From contig CALGII010000160.1 of assembly GCA_937915485.1 (NCBI GenBank), positions 1-52,982 of the forward strand: a DNA stretch of 52,982 nt, read 5' to 3'. Shown here in pieces: positions 8,837 through 16,720 of this stretch. A program made the translations under genes and the position numbers. Below the pieces are notes generated by a model. It ran no database searches and was not told where the DNA came from. It saw nothing but the letters and a program-made list of their open reading frames with translations. Position 1 is the first letter of the stretch. Each line of letters begins with the position of its first letter. Source of the stretch: an uncultured Ignavibacteriota bacterium. GTDB lineage: Bacteria > Bacteroidota > Ignavibacteria > Tepidaquicellales > Tepidaquicellaceae.

Positions 8837-10036
8837 ATGTTTTTTAATCCCGACATATTACACCTAAAATTAAACAAAAATTATGATATTGCATACTCAA
8901 TTCTGAAAGATATTTTGGAGCAAAAAGTACCGGATTTGAGGAAAATTGAAAGGTTATGCGGATTGCAGAAAGCGCGCACGGTGCAGAATTTGATATGTGA
9001 TTTCATAACAAGCAATCCGAACGGAGGCAGGAAGGTAAGACCGCACAATCCCGATACACCGATGGACATTACTCTTGCAAGAAACGCGCTGGAATCCGAT
9101 TCGGAATATCAGAAAATGCATTCTGCGATACTCCTAAACGCAAGTCCGGATATTAAACTCCTTGAAAAGTTTTACGGAAAATATTCTCCGTACGTTCTGA
9201 GAATATTCTGGAAGTATGTTAAACTTAATCTGAAGCGGAAATGCGAGATTGGGGCTGCTACGCATCTTAACCGTGTAGGCGCGTTGGTATATCAACTAAA
9301 AATGAACGACGAGGGAACTTATGATTACAGTGCCACCGCGGCGCTTCACGATTCGATCGAGGATCTTGTTAATCTTAGAAGCAGGCCTGACGGGTATGTA
9401 GACGCTGATGATTACGACCGTTTCCTTGACGAGAACTTACCTGCTGAATTAAGACCTCAAATTAAAATTCTCACAAATTATTATAATCTAATCCTTACCT
9501 ACGTACTGGGAATTCTCGAAGAAACGGATAAGGCTTTTTCGCTTAAGAACATTACGGGCGAGATTGAAAAAATAACGGCTGTGAGAAAAAGGGAACTATC
9601 CGCGGCGGCGGAAAAGATGATAGAATTATTCCGTGACATCGAGGTAGAGGGCAGTTTGATTGGGTTACTCAGATGGGAATGTTACAAGAAACTGTACCTT
9701 GAAGGAATCGCCGCAGAATCTTCAAGAAAAAATGACCACAGGATATATGAGATAAAAGGTGTTGACCTTTCGGATAACGCCCACGGCAAGGGCGCATTAT
9801 CAATTGACGCGAGAATCAGGAATATCAATAAAAATCTGCTGTGGGGCGTGAAAGGATACAGCATGAAATCAAACTGGAGACCTTTCAACGCGCATATACA
9901 GGAAATCATTGAAGACGCGTATCAGTCGGCTGAATATCTGATTCTAAGCGACATGCTGCGTCCTCATTCGCCATCGGATTTCATGATGTCCGCTTTATTG
10001 AAAATCATAAAACTCGAAGATGTATTATATATTTAA
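8837..10036 (+). CDS. HD-domain hydrolase, remote SpoT/MESH1-like
   Basis: Not a family I can name with certainty. Three spaced motifs match the HD hydrolase of (p)ppGpp-degrading enzymes: ATHLNRVG with His143, AALHDSIEDL with His171-Asp172 and Glu175-Asp176, and IKGVDLSDN with Asp310, Asp313 and Asn314. The last resembles the VKLADRLHNM box of RelA/SpoT. No synthetase, TGS or ACT domain is present. The protein is longer (399 residues) than single-domain hydrolases: about 140 residues precede the first motif, and about 130 residues, partly helical, separate the second and third. No signal peptide, so cytoplasmic. The start ATG at 8837 lacks a clear ribosome site. The substrate is unproven; it could be another phosphohydrolase. 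Confidence 0.65.
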   Translation: MFFNPDILHLKLNKNYDIAYSILKDILEQKVPDLRKIERLCGLQKARTVQNLICDFITSNPNGGRKVRPHNPDTPMDITLARNALESDSEYQKMHSAILLNASPDIKLLEKFYGKYSPYVLRIFWKYVKLNLKRKCEIGAATHLNRVGALVYQLKMNDEGTYDYSATAALHDSIEDLVNLRSRPDGYVDADDYDRFLDENLPAELRPQIKILTNYYNLILTYVLGILEETDKAFSLKNITGEIEKITAVRKRELSAAAEKMIELFRDIEVEGSLIGLLRWECYKKLYLEGIAAESSRKNDHRIYEIKGVDLSDNAHGKGALSIDARIRNINKNLLWGVKGYSMKSNWRPFNAHIQEIIEDAYQSAEYLILSDMLRPHSPSDFMMSALLKIIKLEDVLYI

Positions 10037-10065
10037 ATCATTTCTAAACGCTTTTCAGCATTATC

Positions 10066-10869
10066 CTACTTAATCATTATCATTTTTCTCGTCTCCCTGT
10101 ATACGGTAACGCCGCCGCTTATGACATCCATCGAGTAAAAATACAAGCCCGAGTTCAAATCATCTCCGCGGAACACGACGGAATGAACCCCGGAGAGCAT
10201 TTTTGAATTCAGGGGAACAGCAATTTCCTTACCCGTTATGTCATAAACAGAGATTCTGACAATCCCCGGATTTTTTAATCCGAACGATATGTCGGTACTG
10301 GGGTTAAAAGGATTCGGAAAATTCTGTGACAGAAAATACCCTGCAGGAGTTTCACCTCCGACAATGCCTATTGAACTGTAAACTTTAATACCGCGGTTAT
10401 CGACATAATTCCAAACACCCGGATAGTTTCTGTCGATATTGGCATAAAGCGTGTCCGTTCCCGCGATAACAGGCGCTGTATAATTGAAATCCAGAGAAAT
10501 CGTCGTGGTAAACTGAATGGGATTTTTATGAGTAAGTTCGCCGTTAAGCAGTTTCAGAAAAGTTGAACTCGCTCCAGGAGAAAGCGTACCGCGCTTTGCG
10601 GCAATATCAACACCTCCGTTCGCGGAGCCGGGGAAATTAATCGTAATTGTGAAAATGGCAGTCTGGCCTGCCTCAACGGAATCCGGTCCTTCGATAATCC
10701 CGTTGATTCCGGTGCCGAAATTATGGCAACTGCTGCATCCGGCGCTCATTGTTTTTTTTGTCCTTCCGCTTATTCCGTTTGGATTTGAAACTACAAATGA
10801 CGAGGCGAGTAAAATCAATATTAAAGCAGGAAAGAATACAATAAAAATTGAATCTCTTGTCGTTTTCAT
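10066..10869 (-). CDS. Secreted CxxCH protein with T9SS sorting domain (choice-of-anchor V-like), copy 1
   Basis: An exported protein of 267 residues. I start it at the ATG at 10869 because the sequence from there (MKTTRDSIFIVFFPAL) is a normal signal peptide; an upstream in-frame ATG at 10911 would add 14 polar residues. After cleavage comes GRTKKTMSAGCSSCHNFGT with a CxxCH motif, then a beta-sandwich domain of about 130 residues resembling the choice-of-anchor V/Reeler-like type. A T9SS type A sorting domain closes it (NFPNPFNPSTDISFGL, then SGLYFY near the end). CxxCH could bind haem c or a metal, or form a disulfide. The function is unknown. The neighbouring gene at 11034-11819 is a paralogue with the same layout. 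No terminator is evident at its 3' end, 29 bp from the converging HD gene. Confidence 0.85.
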   Translation of the reverse strand: MKTTRDSIFIVFFPALILILLASSFVVSNPNGISGRTKKTMSAGCSSCHNFGTGINGIIEGPDSVEAGQTAIFTITINFPGSANGGVDIAAKRGTLSPGASSTFLKLLNGELTHKNPIQFTTTISLDFNYTAPVIAGTDTLYANIDRNYPGVWNYVDNRGIKVYSSIGIVGGETPAGYFLSQNFPNPFNPSTDISFGLKNPGIVRISVYDITGKEIAVPLNSKMLSGVHSVVFRGDDLNSGLYFYSMDVISGGVTVYRETRKMIMIK

Positions 10870-10987
10870 TTTTATGTATGTTAATTGGGGAAAATCAGAG
10901 GAAGTTATCAAAAATATTTTTAAAAAAACAAGTAAATGATTTTACTCATCTATTGACGGGAATTAAATATTAATTATCGCGAAGTGG

Positions 10988-11016
10988 AAAAAAGTCCGGC
11001 ATTCCTGCCGGACTTT
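10988..11016 (-). terminator. Rho-independent terminator after CxxCH paralogue 2
   Basis: AAAGTCCGGCA (10991-11001) and TGCCGGACTTT (11006-11016) form a perfect 11-bp stem with a 4-nt loop. On the minus strand the stem runs into six T. It starts about 18 nt past the stop codon at 11034 and separates the two paralogues into different transcripts. Confidence 0.9.
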
Positions 11017-11033
11017 CAATTTGCGAAAAACAA

Positions 11034-11819
11034 CTATTTTATCAGAGACATTTTTCTTATTTCGTGAAAATCGCCCGCATCAATTTTATAGTAATAAATA
11101 CCCGAAGAGAATTTTGAAGCATCAAAGTTAATGACATAGTTACCGGGTATCTGATATTCGTTAACGGGTTCGGAAATTACTCTTCCGAGCAAATCGAAAA
11201 CCGTAATTTTAACGCCGGACGCTTTCATTATTCCGTAACTTATTTTTGTAACGGGATTGAACGGATTTGGAAAATTCTGACCGAGGTAATAAACGGACGG
11301 AATTTCATTATTCGTTATTCCTGTTACGGTATATACCTTGAATCCTTTGTTCGGTGTCCAGTTCCAGGCTCCCGAGTGTCCTCTATCTATAGTCGCGTAC
11401 AGCGTGTCGCTACCGGGTACGGCAGGGGCAGTGTACGAAAACTGAATTATTTTTGGATTTACATAAGTAATACCCGCGCTATGTACGAGTTCACCTGACA
11501 TAAGCGTCAGACCTGAACCGCTAATCGCGGATAACGAACCGTTCCTAGCAGCGATATCAACGCCGTATTTTCCCGAACCCGATGCCATGTTGATAGTTAG
11601 AGTAAAAGTCACTGTCTGACCGGCAAGCACGGAATCAGGTCCGGTTATAGTTCCAGTGATGGCGGTGTTATACGAATGACAACTGTTGCAACCTGTAGTT
11701 GTTGTTTTTTTTGTACGACCCGCTATACCACCCGGGTAAGCGGATAATTCGACGGCGGAGAATAAAATGGCAAGAAGAACGAATGCCGTCATTCTAATAG
11801 AGATTTTACCTTTTTTCAT
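11034..11819 (-). CDS. Secreted CxxCH protein with T9SS sorting domain (choice-of-anchor V-like), copy 2
   Basis: Paralogue of the gene at 10066-10869, 261 residues from the ATG at 11819. I prefer this start because it gives a clean signal peptide (MKKGKISIRMTAFVLLAILF...), whereas the upstream ATG at 11858 adds a polar tail. After the peptide comes GRTKKTTTTGCNSCHSYNT with the CxxCH motif, then a beta-rich domain with the shared segments GPDSVxAGQT, GVDIAAxxG and GxDTLYAxID. The T9SS type A sorting domain follows: NFPNPFNPVTKISYGI, VFDLLGRVI and the terminal SGIYYYKI...RKMSLIK. The two proteins keep the same order of elements but have diverged clearly, so the duplication is not recent. The role is unknown; it is an extracellular or surface protein. 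Confidence 0.86.
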   Translation of the reverse strand: MKKGKISIRMTAFVLLAILFSAVELSAYPGGIAGRTKKTTTTGCNSCHSYNTAITGTITGPDSVLAGQTVTFTLTINMASGSGKYGVDIAARNGSLSAISGSGLTLMSGELVHSAGITYVNPKIIQFSYTAPAVPGSDTLYATIDRGHSGAWNWTPNKGFKVYTVTGITNNEIPSVYYLGQNFPNPFNPVTKISYGIMKASGVKITVFDLLGRVISEPVNEYQIPGNYVINFDASKFSSGIYYYKIDAGDFHEIRKMSLIK

Positions 11820-11972
11820 ATACTTTTGTTTTGAAGTTATCGACAAAATAATAAACACTGTATAAAAAATAAACAGTCGAGAAAAAAATTATGTTTTTAA
11901 TAAATATTGATAAAACATAAGTTAAGAGAGGTAAAACATGAAGTGCAAAAAAAGAAAGAATAATAAAACTAC

Positions 11973-14348
11973 TTAAAATGCATAATTCAGGTAAAAATTA
12001 AAGTTGCTGCCGGTTTTGTAATTATTAAGTCTCCAGCAGAAATCCAGACGAAATGCGTCAAGAATGTTGCCGAGAGCAAAGCCTGATTCTAAGAATACGC
12101 CATCAGTCGTCTTCATATTTTTATCTGAAATCAAATACTGGAGTTTATCATTCATATAACTTCTACCGGCGTTGAATAAGCCGATGAGTTTTATGCTTTT
12201 GAGGACAGGGACAGTTTGCGGAAATATTTTCCCGAAATCATTTTCCAGGTTAAAGTAAAAAAGTTTATCTCCGGTGAATTCGCCATAGTTCATCGTACCG
12301 AACAGCATTTTTCCCGAGCCGTAGAAAACATTGAAATAAGCAAGATCCTGAAAGGCGGGATTTCCGTTCAGGTATTGAAAACCAATAATGTATTTCGGCT
12401 TAATTCTGTAAGAAAGTCTGTTTTCTCCGCTCAGTTCTACTTTGTACTTTCTGAAATCGAATGTGCTTCCGAGATGCTTCGAAGAATTTTCAAGAGTTAA
12501 TGTCAGGGAAGGTAATTCGGTAACAGGAAATCTGGTTATCTCGCCGGTTCCCCAATCGATGCCGCGATATTCATTAAAATCAAGATGAAGTTCAAGGCTG
12601 AGTGAGCGTTTGAAAGCGTCGTTTATTAAAGGATTCCCGCTGTACTTCGCGTCTCTCCTGAAGAAACTGAAATCTGTGTTGACATTAGCGGATGTTTGCT
12701 TGCTCTCGAAATATCCTGTTTTCAGACCGACCTGCGGAATCACCGATTTGTAAATACCAAAGGAATACCCGGACTCGTAGAAATAAAAGTATCTTTCATT
12801 CTTATCAAACAGCGTATAATATGTGTTTACAAATTCCTGTTCCCATCCTCGTTTCATAAAAGGCGAGTTTAGGCGTTTGAAGGATTCGGCGCTGATTCTT
12901 AGACTTCTGTCTTCAAGCAGCCGGGCTTCAAAATCGAATTTGTACTTTGCTTTTTTGTCGGCAAAGCCGTATCCGTAGAAAAGGTTTGAATTAATTCTTC
13001 CAAAGTCTTTATTGAATCTGATCGATGTTCCGATTCTGCTTCCTTCAACGCTGTTGAATGCGTATAAGTCCATAAGGCTCATTGAAAAGTTTCTGCCGAC
13101 ATTCAACGAGAGTCCTCCGAACCTCAGTTTATTCGCGCGTTCGGAAGTTGTTCTTTCGATGTTTTTGTAGGCGGATTTTTCCTCATCGGAATTTTCAATA
13201 AGTTTATTTTTCTGCCAGTACACGGAGTCCTTATCAGCGTCCGTATTTACTTTGACAATAATATCGTCGAAGAGTCCCGCGGGGGCTTTTACGTTGAGCG
13301 CGTAATCCGATATGATAGAGAAAACCTCTGCTTTGAACCTGATAAGTCCGGCAAAAGAGCCTTCGGCGAATATCTGAACGTCATTAGGCATTCTGAACGA
13401 CTTGTTTGTCCGGTCTTTATAGGAAGAAAATTTCTGGAGGAATTTCAGCGAAGTGACATTCTGCATTACTTCGCCGTTTGTTTCAAGTTCAACCTTGGTC
13501 AGCGCGTAAATGCTGTCGATGATATACACTAATCCCTTAAATTGCGGTCTGACCGAAGATGTATTTATTACTTTTATTTTATATACAACGAAAGAGTCGA
13601 GTGATGTGGTTCCGGTAAGTTTATATTCGTAATAATCGAACGCGTCGTCGCTGAGCGGTCCCGGGATTTTTGATTCACCGAGGTCGATGGCTTCATCGTA
13701 AAAATTAACTACGTACGGAATGGCAAAGCCCCTGCTGATATTGGCTGTTTCCCTCTTTGACCTCACGATTTGTTTTTCAAGTCCGGGTTCTTTTATGTAT
13801 CCCGTTGTTTCTGACTCGAGTATTCCAAGAATGCTCATACCTGTTGAGTCGGTTACCGATTTTTCGTCGGAAAACGGATTTATCGACGAACGAATAACGA
13901 ACTTAGTGTAGGCGTCGTAATTATATTCTTTTAAATCCTTTTTGAAATACCTTTTGTACATTATCGCTTTTCGGATTATGCCGTATGCGGGGTCTTCGCC
14001 GGCAACTTCAATAGTTTCGGTGAATATTTCCGAAGGTTTGAGGAAAATGTCCCTGCTAAGGTCGGAATCCGTGACATAAAAACTCGAAGTATCGGAAAAA
14101 TAACCTATGTAAGAAATAATGAGATTAACTGATCCGGGTTTTGTCTTAAGGATGAAGTTTCCGCTGCCGTCCGAAGTCGCGCCGGAATTACTTCCTTCGA
14201 CTTTTACGGAAGCATAAGGCAAAGGTTTATTCGTTTTAGCGTCGCAAATTTTTCCCGTTATTCTATACGATTGTCCGATCACAGTTTCGAAGCATAATGT
14301 AAAAGCGAGCACGTAAAATAATAAACTTACCGGTTTAATAGTCCTCAT
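11973..14348 (-). CDS. DUF5686 outer-membrane protein with carboxypeptidase-like regulatory domain
   Basis: A large envelope protein of 791 residues. It has a signal peptide (MRTIKPVSLLFYVLAFTLC...VIGQ). Residues ~27-110 form a CarboxypepD_reg-like beta-sandwich (ITGKICDAKTNKPLPYASV, ISYIGYFSDTS) as found at the start of many FCB outer-membrane proteins. The DUF5686 segment follows, with AYGIIRKAIMYKRYFKK. The C-terminal half alternates polar and aromatic strands and ends in NFYLNYAF with a final Phe, which fits an outer-membrane beta-barrel. No TonB box or plug domain was seen, so a TonB-dependent transporter is unlikely. It begins 1 nt after the rsmG stop, so the two are probably one transcript, although their functions are unrelated. 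Confidence 0.85.
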   Translation of the reverse strand: MRTIKPVSLLFYVLAFTLCFETVIGQSYRITGKICDAKTNKPLPYASVKVEGSNSGATSDGSGNFILKTKPGSVNLIISYIGYFSDTSSFYVTDSDLSRDIFLKPSEIFTETIEVAGEDPAYGIIRKAIMYKRYFKKDLKEYNYDAYTKFVIRSSINPFSDEKSVTDSTGMSILGILESETTGYIKEPGLEKQIVRSKRETANISRGFAIPYVVNFYDEAIDLGESKIPGPLSDDAFDYYEYKLTGTTSLDSFVVYKIKVINTSSVRPQFKGLVYIIDSIYALTKVELETNGEVMQNVTSLKFLQKFSSYKDRTNKSFRMPNDVQIFAEGSFAGLIRFKAEVFSIISDYALNVKAPAGLFDDIIVKVNTDADKDSVYWQKNKLIENSDEEKSAYKNIERTTSERANKLRFGGLSLNVGRNFSMSLMDLYAFNSVEGSRIGTSIRFNKDFGRINSNLFYGYGFADKKAKYKFDFEARLLEDRSLRISAESFKRLNSPFMKRGWEQEFVNTYYTLFDKNERYFYFYESGYSFGIYKSVIPQVGLKTGYFESKQTSANVNTDFSFFRRDAKYSGNPLINDAFKRSLSLELHLDFNEYRGIDWGTGEITRFPVTELPSLTLTLENSSKHLGSTFDFRKYKVELSGENRLSYRIKPKYIIGFQYLNGNPAFQDLAYFNVFYGSGKMLFGTMNYGEFTGDKLFYFNLENDFGKIFPQTVPVLKSIKLIGLFNAGRSYMNDKLQYLISDKNMKTTDGVFLESGFALGNILDAFRLDFCWRLNNYKTGSNFNFYLNYAF

Positions 14349-14349
14349 T

Positions 14350-14985
14350 TTATTGCATTTTAAGAATGACGAGTTTCTTATCGTCTATTTTATAAGTTTT
14401 ATCAAAATCGTATTTCAGAATGTTAACCGAAATGTCCGCATACGCCCGCTTCAGATCAGATATTTCCGCTTCGAGATTCCCTCCTTTAATACAAAGCATC
14501 TCGCCGTTATCTTTTAAAAGTTCTTTGCTCCACACAGCAAGATTTATCAATGGGGCGACTGATTTGGAAACAATATAATCGTATTTTCCCCTGTGAATTC
14601 CGGACAGTTCTTCAACTCTGGAGCAAACGGCTTTTGTATCCGATAACTTCAAATGTCCGATAATATCCGAGAGTGCTATAATTTTCTTACGTATAGAATC
14701 CACCAGAGTTACTCTTAATCCCGGAAATAATATTTTCAGAGGAACGCCCGGAAATCCGCCTCCGGTGCCTATATCGAGAATTTCAGAATCAATTTTTATG
14801 TCATAGCTTTTCAGGAAGAAAACGGAATTGAGGACGATTTCTTCGATGGATTCATTTTTCCTTGATATGAGATTAATTTTCGAATTCCAGTCGAGAACAA
14901 GACTGTTATACTCTTCGAATTTATTTCTGATGCCGCTATCCGTGATACCGAGTTCTTCCTCTAAAAATTTTTCAAGAAGTTTCAT
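14350..14985 (-). CDS. rsmG: 16S rRNA (guanine(527)-N(7))-methyltransferase RsmG
   Basis: RsmG uses S-adenosylmethionine to methylate N7 of G527 in 16S rRNA. The protein of 211 residues has normal length. The S-adenosylmethionine motif I is clear as ILDIGTGGGFPGVPL near residues 68-82, and the N-terminal helix carries the usual WNSKINLIS. CSRVEEL and the YDYIVSKSVAPL stretch match the family. In many bacteria the gene lies near parA/parB; here it precedes a DUF5686 gene, 1 nt apart. The upstream 189-bp gap to the divergent glycosyltransferase is AT-rich and should hold both promoters. Confidence 0.96.
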   Translation of the reverse strand: MKLLEKFLEEELGITDSGIRNKFEEYNSLVLDWNSKINLISRKNESIEEIVLNSVFFLKSYDIKIDSEILDIGTGGGFPGVPLKILFPGLRVTLVDSIRKKIIALSDIIGHLKLSDTKAVCSRVEELSGIHRGKYDYIVSKSVAPLINLAVWSKELLKDNGEMLCIKGGNLEAEISDLKRAYADISVNILKYDFDKTYKIDDKKLVILKMQ

Positions 14986-15174
14986 GAAATAAAATCAGTT
15001 TATATTGATAAAATTACAATATAAAAGAGATTCCGATTTCCGTAGATAAATGAAAAAAAGGACCGATATCTTTTACACGGTTAAATAGATTGTATAAAGA
15101 AGTGGCAATACATATTTTTTACGGTTAAGGAAGAAACAGGAGCAACGGCGGCGATTTAAAACAAACTCAAGTTA

Positions 15175-16461
15175 ATGGAAAAATCTAAAAGCAATATATC
15201 TATTCTTTGGAATTATATTTTTATACTCGCCATTTTTTTTCTGCTTCACCTACCGTTTCTAGACAGTGTAAGAAGGATAATAATTGACGAAAACTGGTAT
15301 TCAAATGTGGCGTATAATTTTTCCGAAGGTAAAGGATTTATAAATACAAATGTCGGATCAGGTGGAGGCACGATTAGCTTTCTATATCCGATAATAGAGG
15401 GATTTTTCTTTTACTTATTCGGAACGTCGCTTTTTACTGCCCGTTTCGTCTCGTTAATTTCCGGTATTCTGTCAGTCATGGGTATTCTTAAAATTCTCGG
15501 GTCGTACAGGATTGACACGAAGATTAAATGCTTTGCGGTGCTTCTGCTGATGTTCTCATATAATTATTTTCTTGTATTTCGCTTCGCGAGACCCGAGGGT
15601 TGGGTTTGTGCATTCTTTGTTCTGATGGTGTATTTTCATGTGAGGTATAAAATGGAAAGCAGAATATCATACATATTTTTTCAGGGACTTTTAGCCGGAT
15701 CATCATTCTTTATACATCCTTGGGGCACGGCTTTTATTATTCTTTTTGGAATATACAGTTTATATCTGAGCGTTACGCGAAAGGATTACCGAATACTTGC
15801 TGGATACGCTGCCGGAGCCGTTCCTGTTTTCATAATACTGCTTGGTATCACGATGGCATTGAACAAATTGAACCTGGAATCGCTAATATTAATTTTTTCC
15901 GACAGGACTATTGCATCTGAAAACAACGCGGGATTTATTGGCAAAATAATCGGGAATTTGGAGAGCATATTCGAAAGGTACGGATTAAAAGGCGGAAGGA
16001 CTTTCATCATTATCTTCCACGCATTAATATCCGTTTACGGTCTTTCGTTTTTCAGGAAGAACAAGAACGTGTTCACGTTATCCGCACTGCAAATTTTGCT
16101 GCTTTTAGTATCCGTACTGGTTTTTAGCGGCGGGGGAATGGAATTCATGCTTCATTTCATTTTTATTTTCACGTTCATAAATTTCGCATTGATTTTAAAC
16201 GATAAAAACACGGGAAAAAAGATGAAAGCGGCAGGATATATTCTGGGAATTATTTTTTTCATAAACAATGCCGCAGGAATAGTTTCAATTGAAGTAAAGG
16301 AGCACGGAGATTCATTCGGGACAATATCAAAAAAAAATAGAAGCGCAGTTACAAAAATCTTCGATAGTAATCGGACCGATGGAAATGTGGTTCCCTTGCC
16401 GGGAGTGCGAATTTTACAATACGAACACTATGTGGAGTTTCGCCAAGTACAAAGATCTTAG
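15175..16461 (+). CDS. GT39/ArnT-like membrane glycosyltransferase, frameshifted near its 3' end
   Basis: An integral membrane glycosyltransferase of the GT39/PMT_2 type, which moves sugars from polyprenyl-phosphate donors at the outer face of the inner membrane. The first extracytoplasmic loop carries the diagnostic acidic pair in IIIDENWYSN (Asp-Glu). Around ten hydrophobic helices follow to about residue 370. The frame then crosses A9 at 16329-16337 and ends after about 45 residues of low-quality sequence at 16461. Reading with one A fewer joins it to the frame that continues to 16639, giving about 487 residues and a sensible C-terminal domain. So this is a sequencing error, a real pseudogene, or a gene relying on transcriptional slippage. 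No other lipid A or glycan genes flank it. Confidence 0.82.
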   Translation: MEKSKSNISILWNYIFILAIFFLLHLPFLDSVRRIIIDENWYSNVAYNFSEGKGFINTNVGSGGGTISFLYPIIEGFFFYLFGTSLFTARFVSLISGILSVMGILKILGSYRIDTKIKCFAVLLLMFSYNYFLVFRFARPEGWVCAFFVLMVYFHVRYKMESRISYIFFQGLLAGSSFFIHPWGTAFIILFGIYSLYLSVTRKDYRILAGYAAGAVPVFIILLGITMALNKLNLESLILIFSDRTIASENNAGFIGKIIGNLESIFERYGLKGGRTFIIIFHALISVYGLSFFRKNKNVFTLSALQILLLLVSVLVFSGGGMEFMLHFIFIFTFINFALILNDKNTGKKMKAAGYILGIIFFINNAAGIVSIEVKEHGDSFGTISKKNRSAVTKIFDSNRTDGNVVPLPGVRILQYEHYVEFRQVQRS

Positions 16462-16639
16462 AACGCTTCTTGAATCAGGGAATCTCGAATATATTATCGC
16501 GGCAGACGGCGTCAAAACATTACAAACTCAGGAAAATCTGCAGGCGATTGAGAGATATATTTCGGAACGCGGCAAGGTGATACAAACATTCAGAACTGAG
16601 AATTACGGAATGATAACGATTTGGAGAGTAAAAAATTGA
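16379..16639 (+). pseudogene. C-terminal fragment of the GT39/ArnT-like glycosyltransferase (+1 frame)
   Basis: This frame is open from about 16289, overlaps the end of the frame above, and gives KKIEAQLQKSSIVIGPMEMWF, then CRECEFYNTNTMWSFAKY and on to a stop at 16639. It reads as the soluble C-terminal domain of the same glycosyltransferase rather than a separate gene: it has no ribosome site and its content continues the upstream protein after a one-base deletion. The internal ATG at 16379 is therefore probably not a real start. Confidence 0.75.
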
Positions 16640-16663
16640 AATATGTTATATCGAAATGCAATT

Positions 16664-16692
16664 AAAAAACCCGGGAGTCACCCGGGTTTTTT
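16664..16692. terminator. Bidirectional terminator between glycosyltransferase and hppA
   Basis: AAAAAACCCGGG (16664-16675) and CCCGGGTTTTTT (16681-16692) form a perfect stem with a 5-nt loop (AGTCA). A- and T-runs on both sides let it stop the plus-strand glycosyltransferase (stop 16639) and the minus-strand hppA (stop 16721). Confidence 0.94.
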
Positions 16693-16720
16693 AATATCTA
16701 TAATTACGATAAAAATTACG

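Noticed and set aside
10870..10911. Longer N terminus for CxxCH copy 1 (ATG at 10911)
   Set aside because: It would put 14 polar residues before the signal peptide; the ATG at 10869 gives a normal one.
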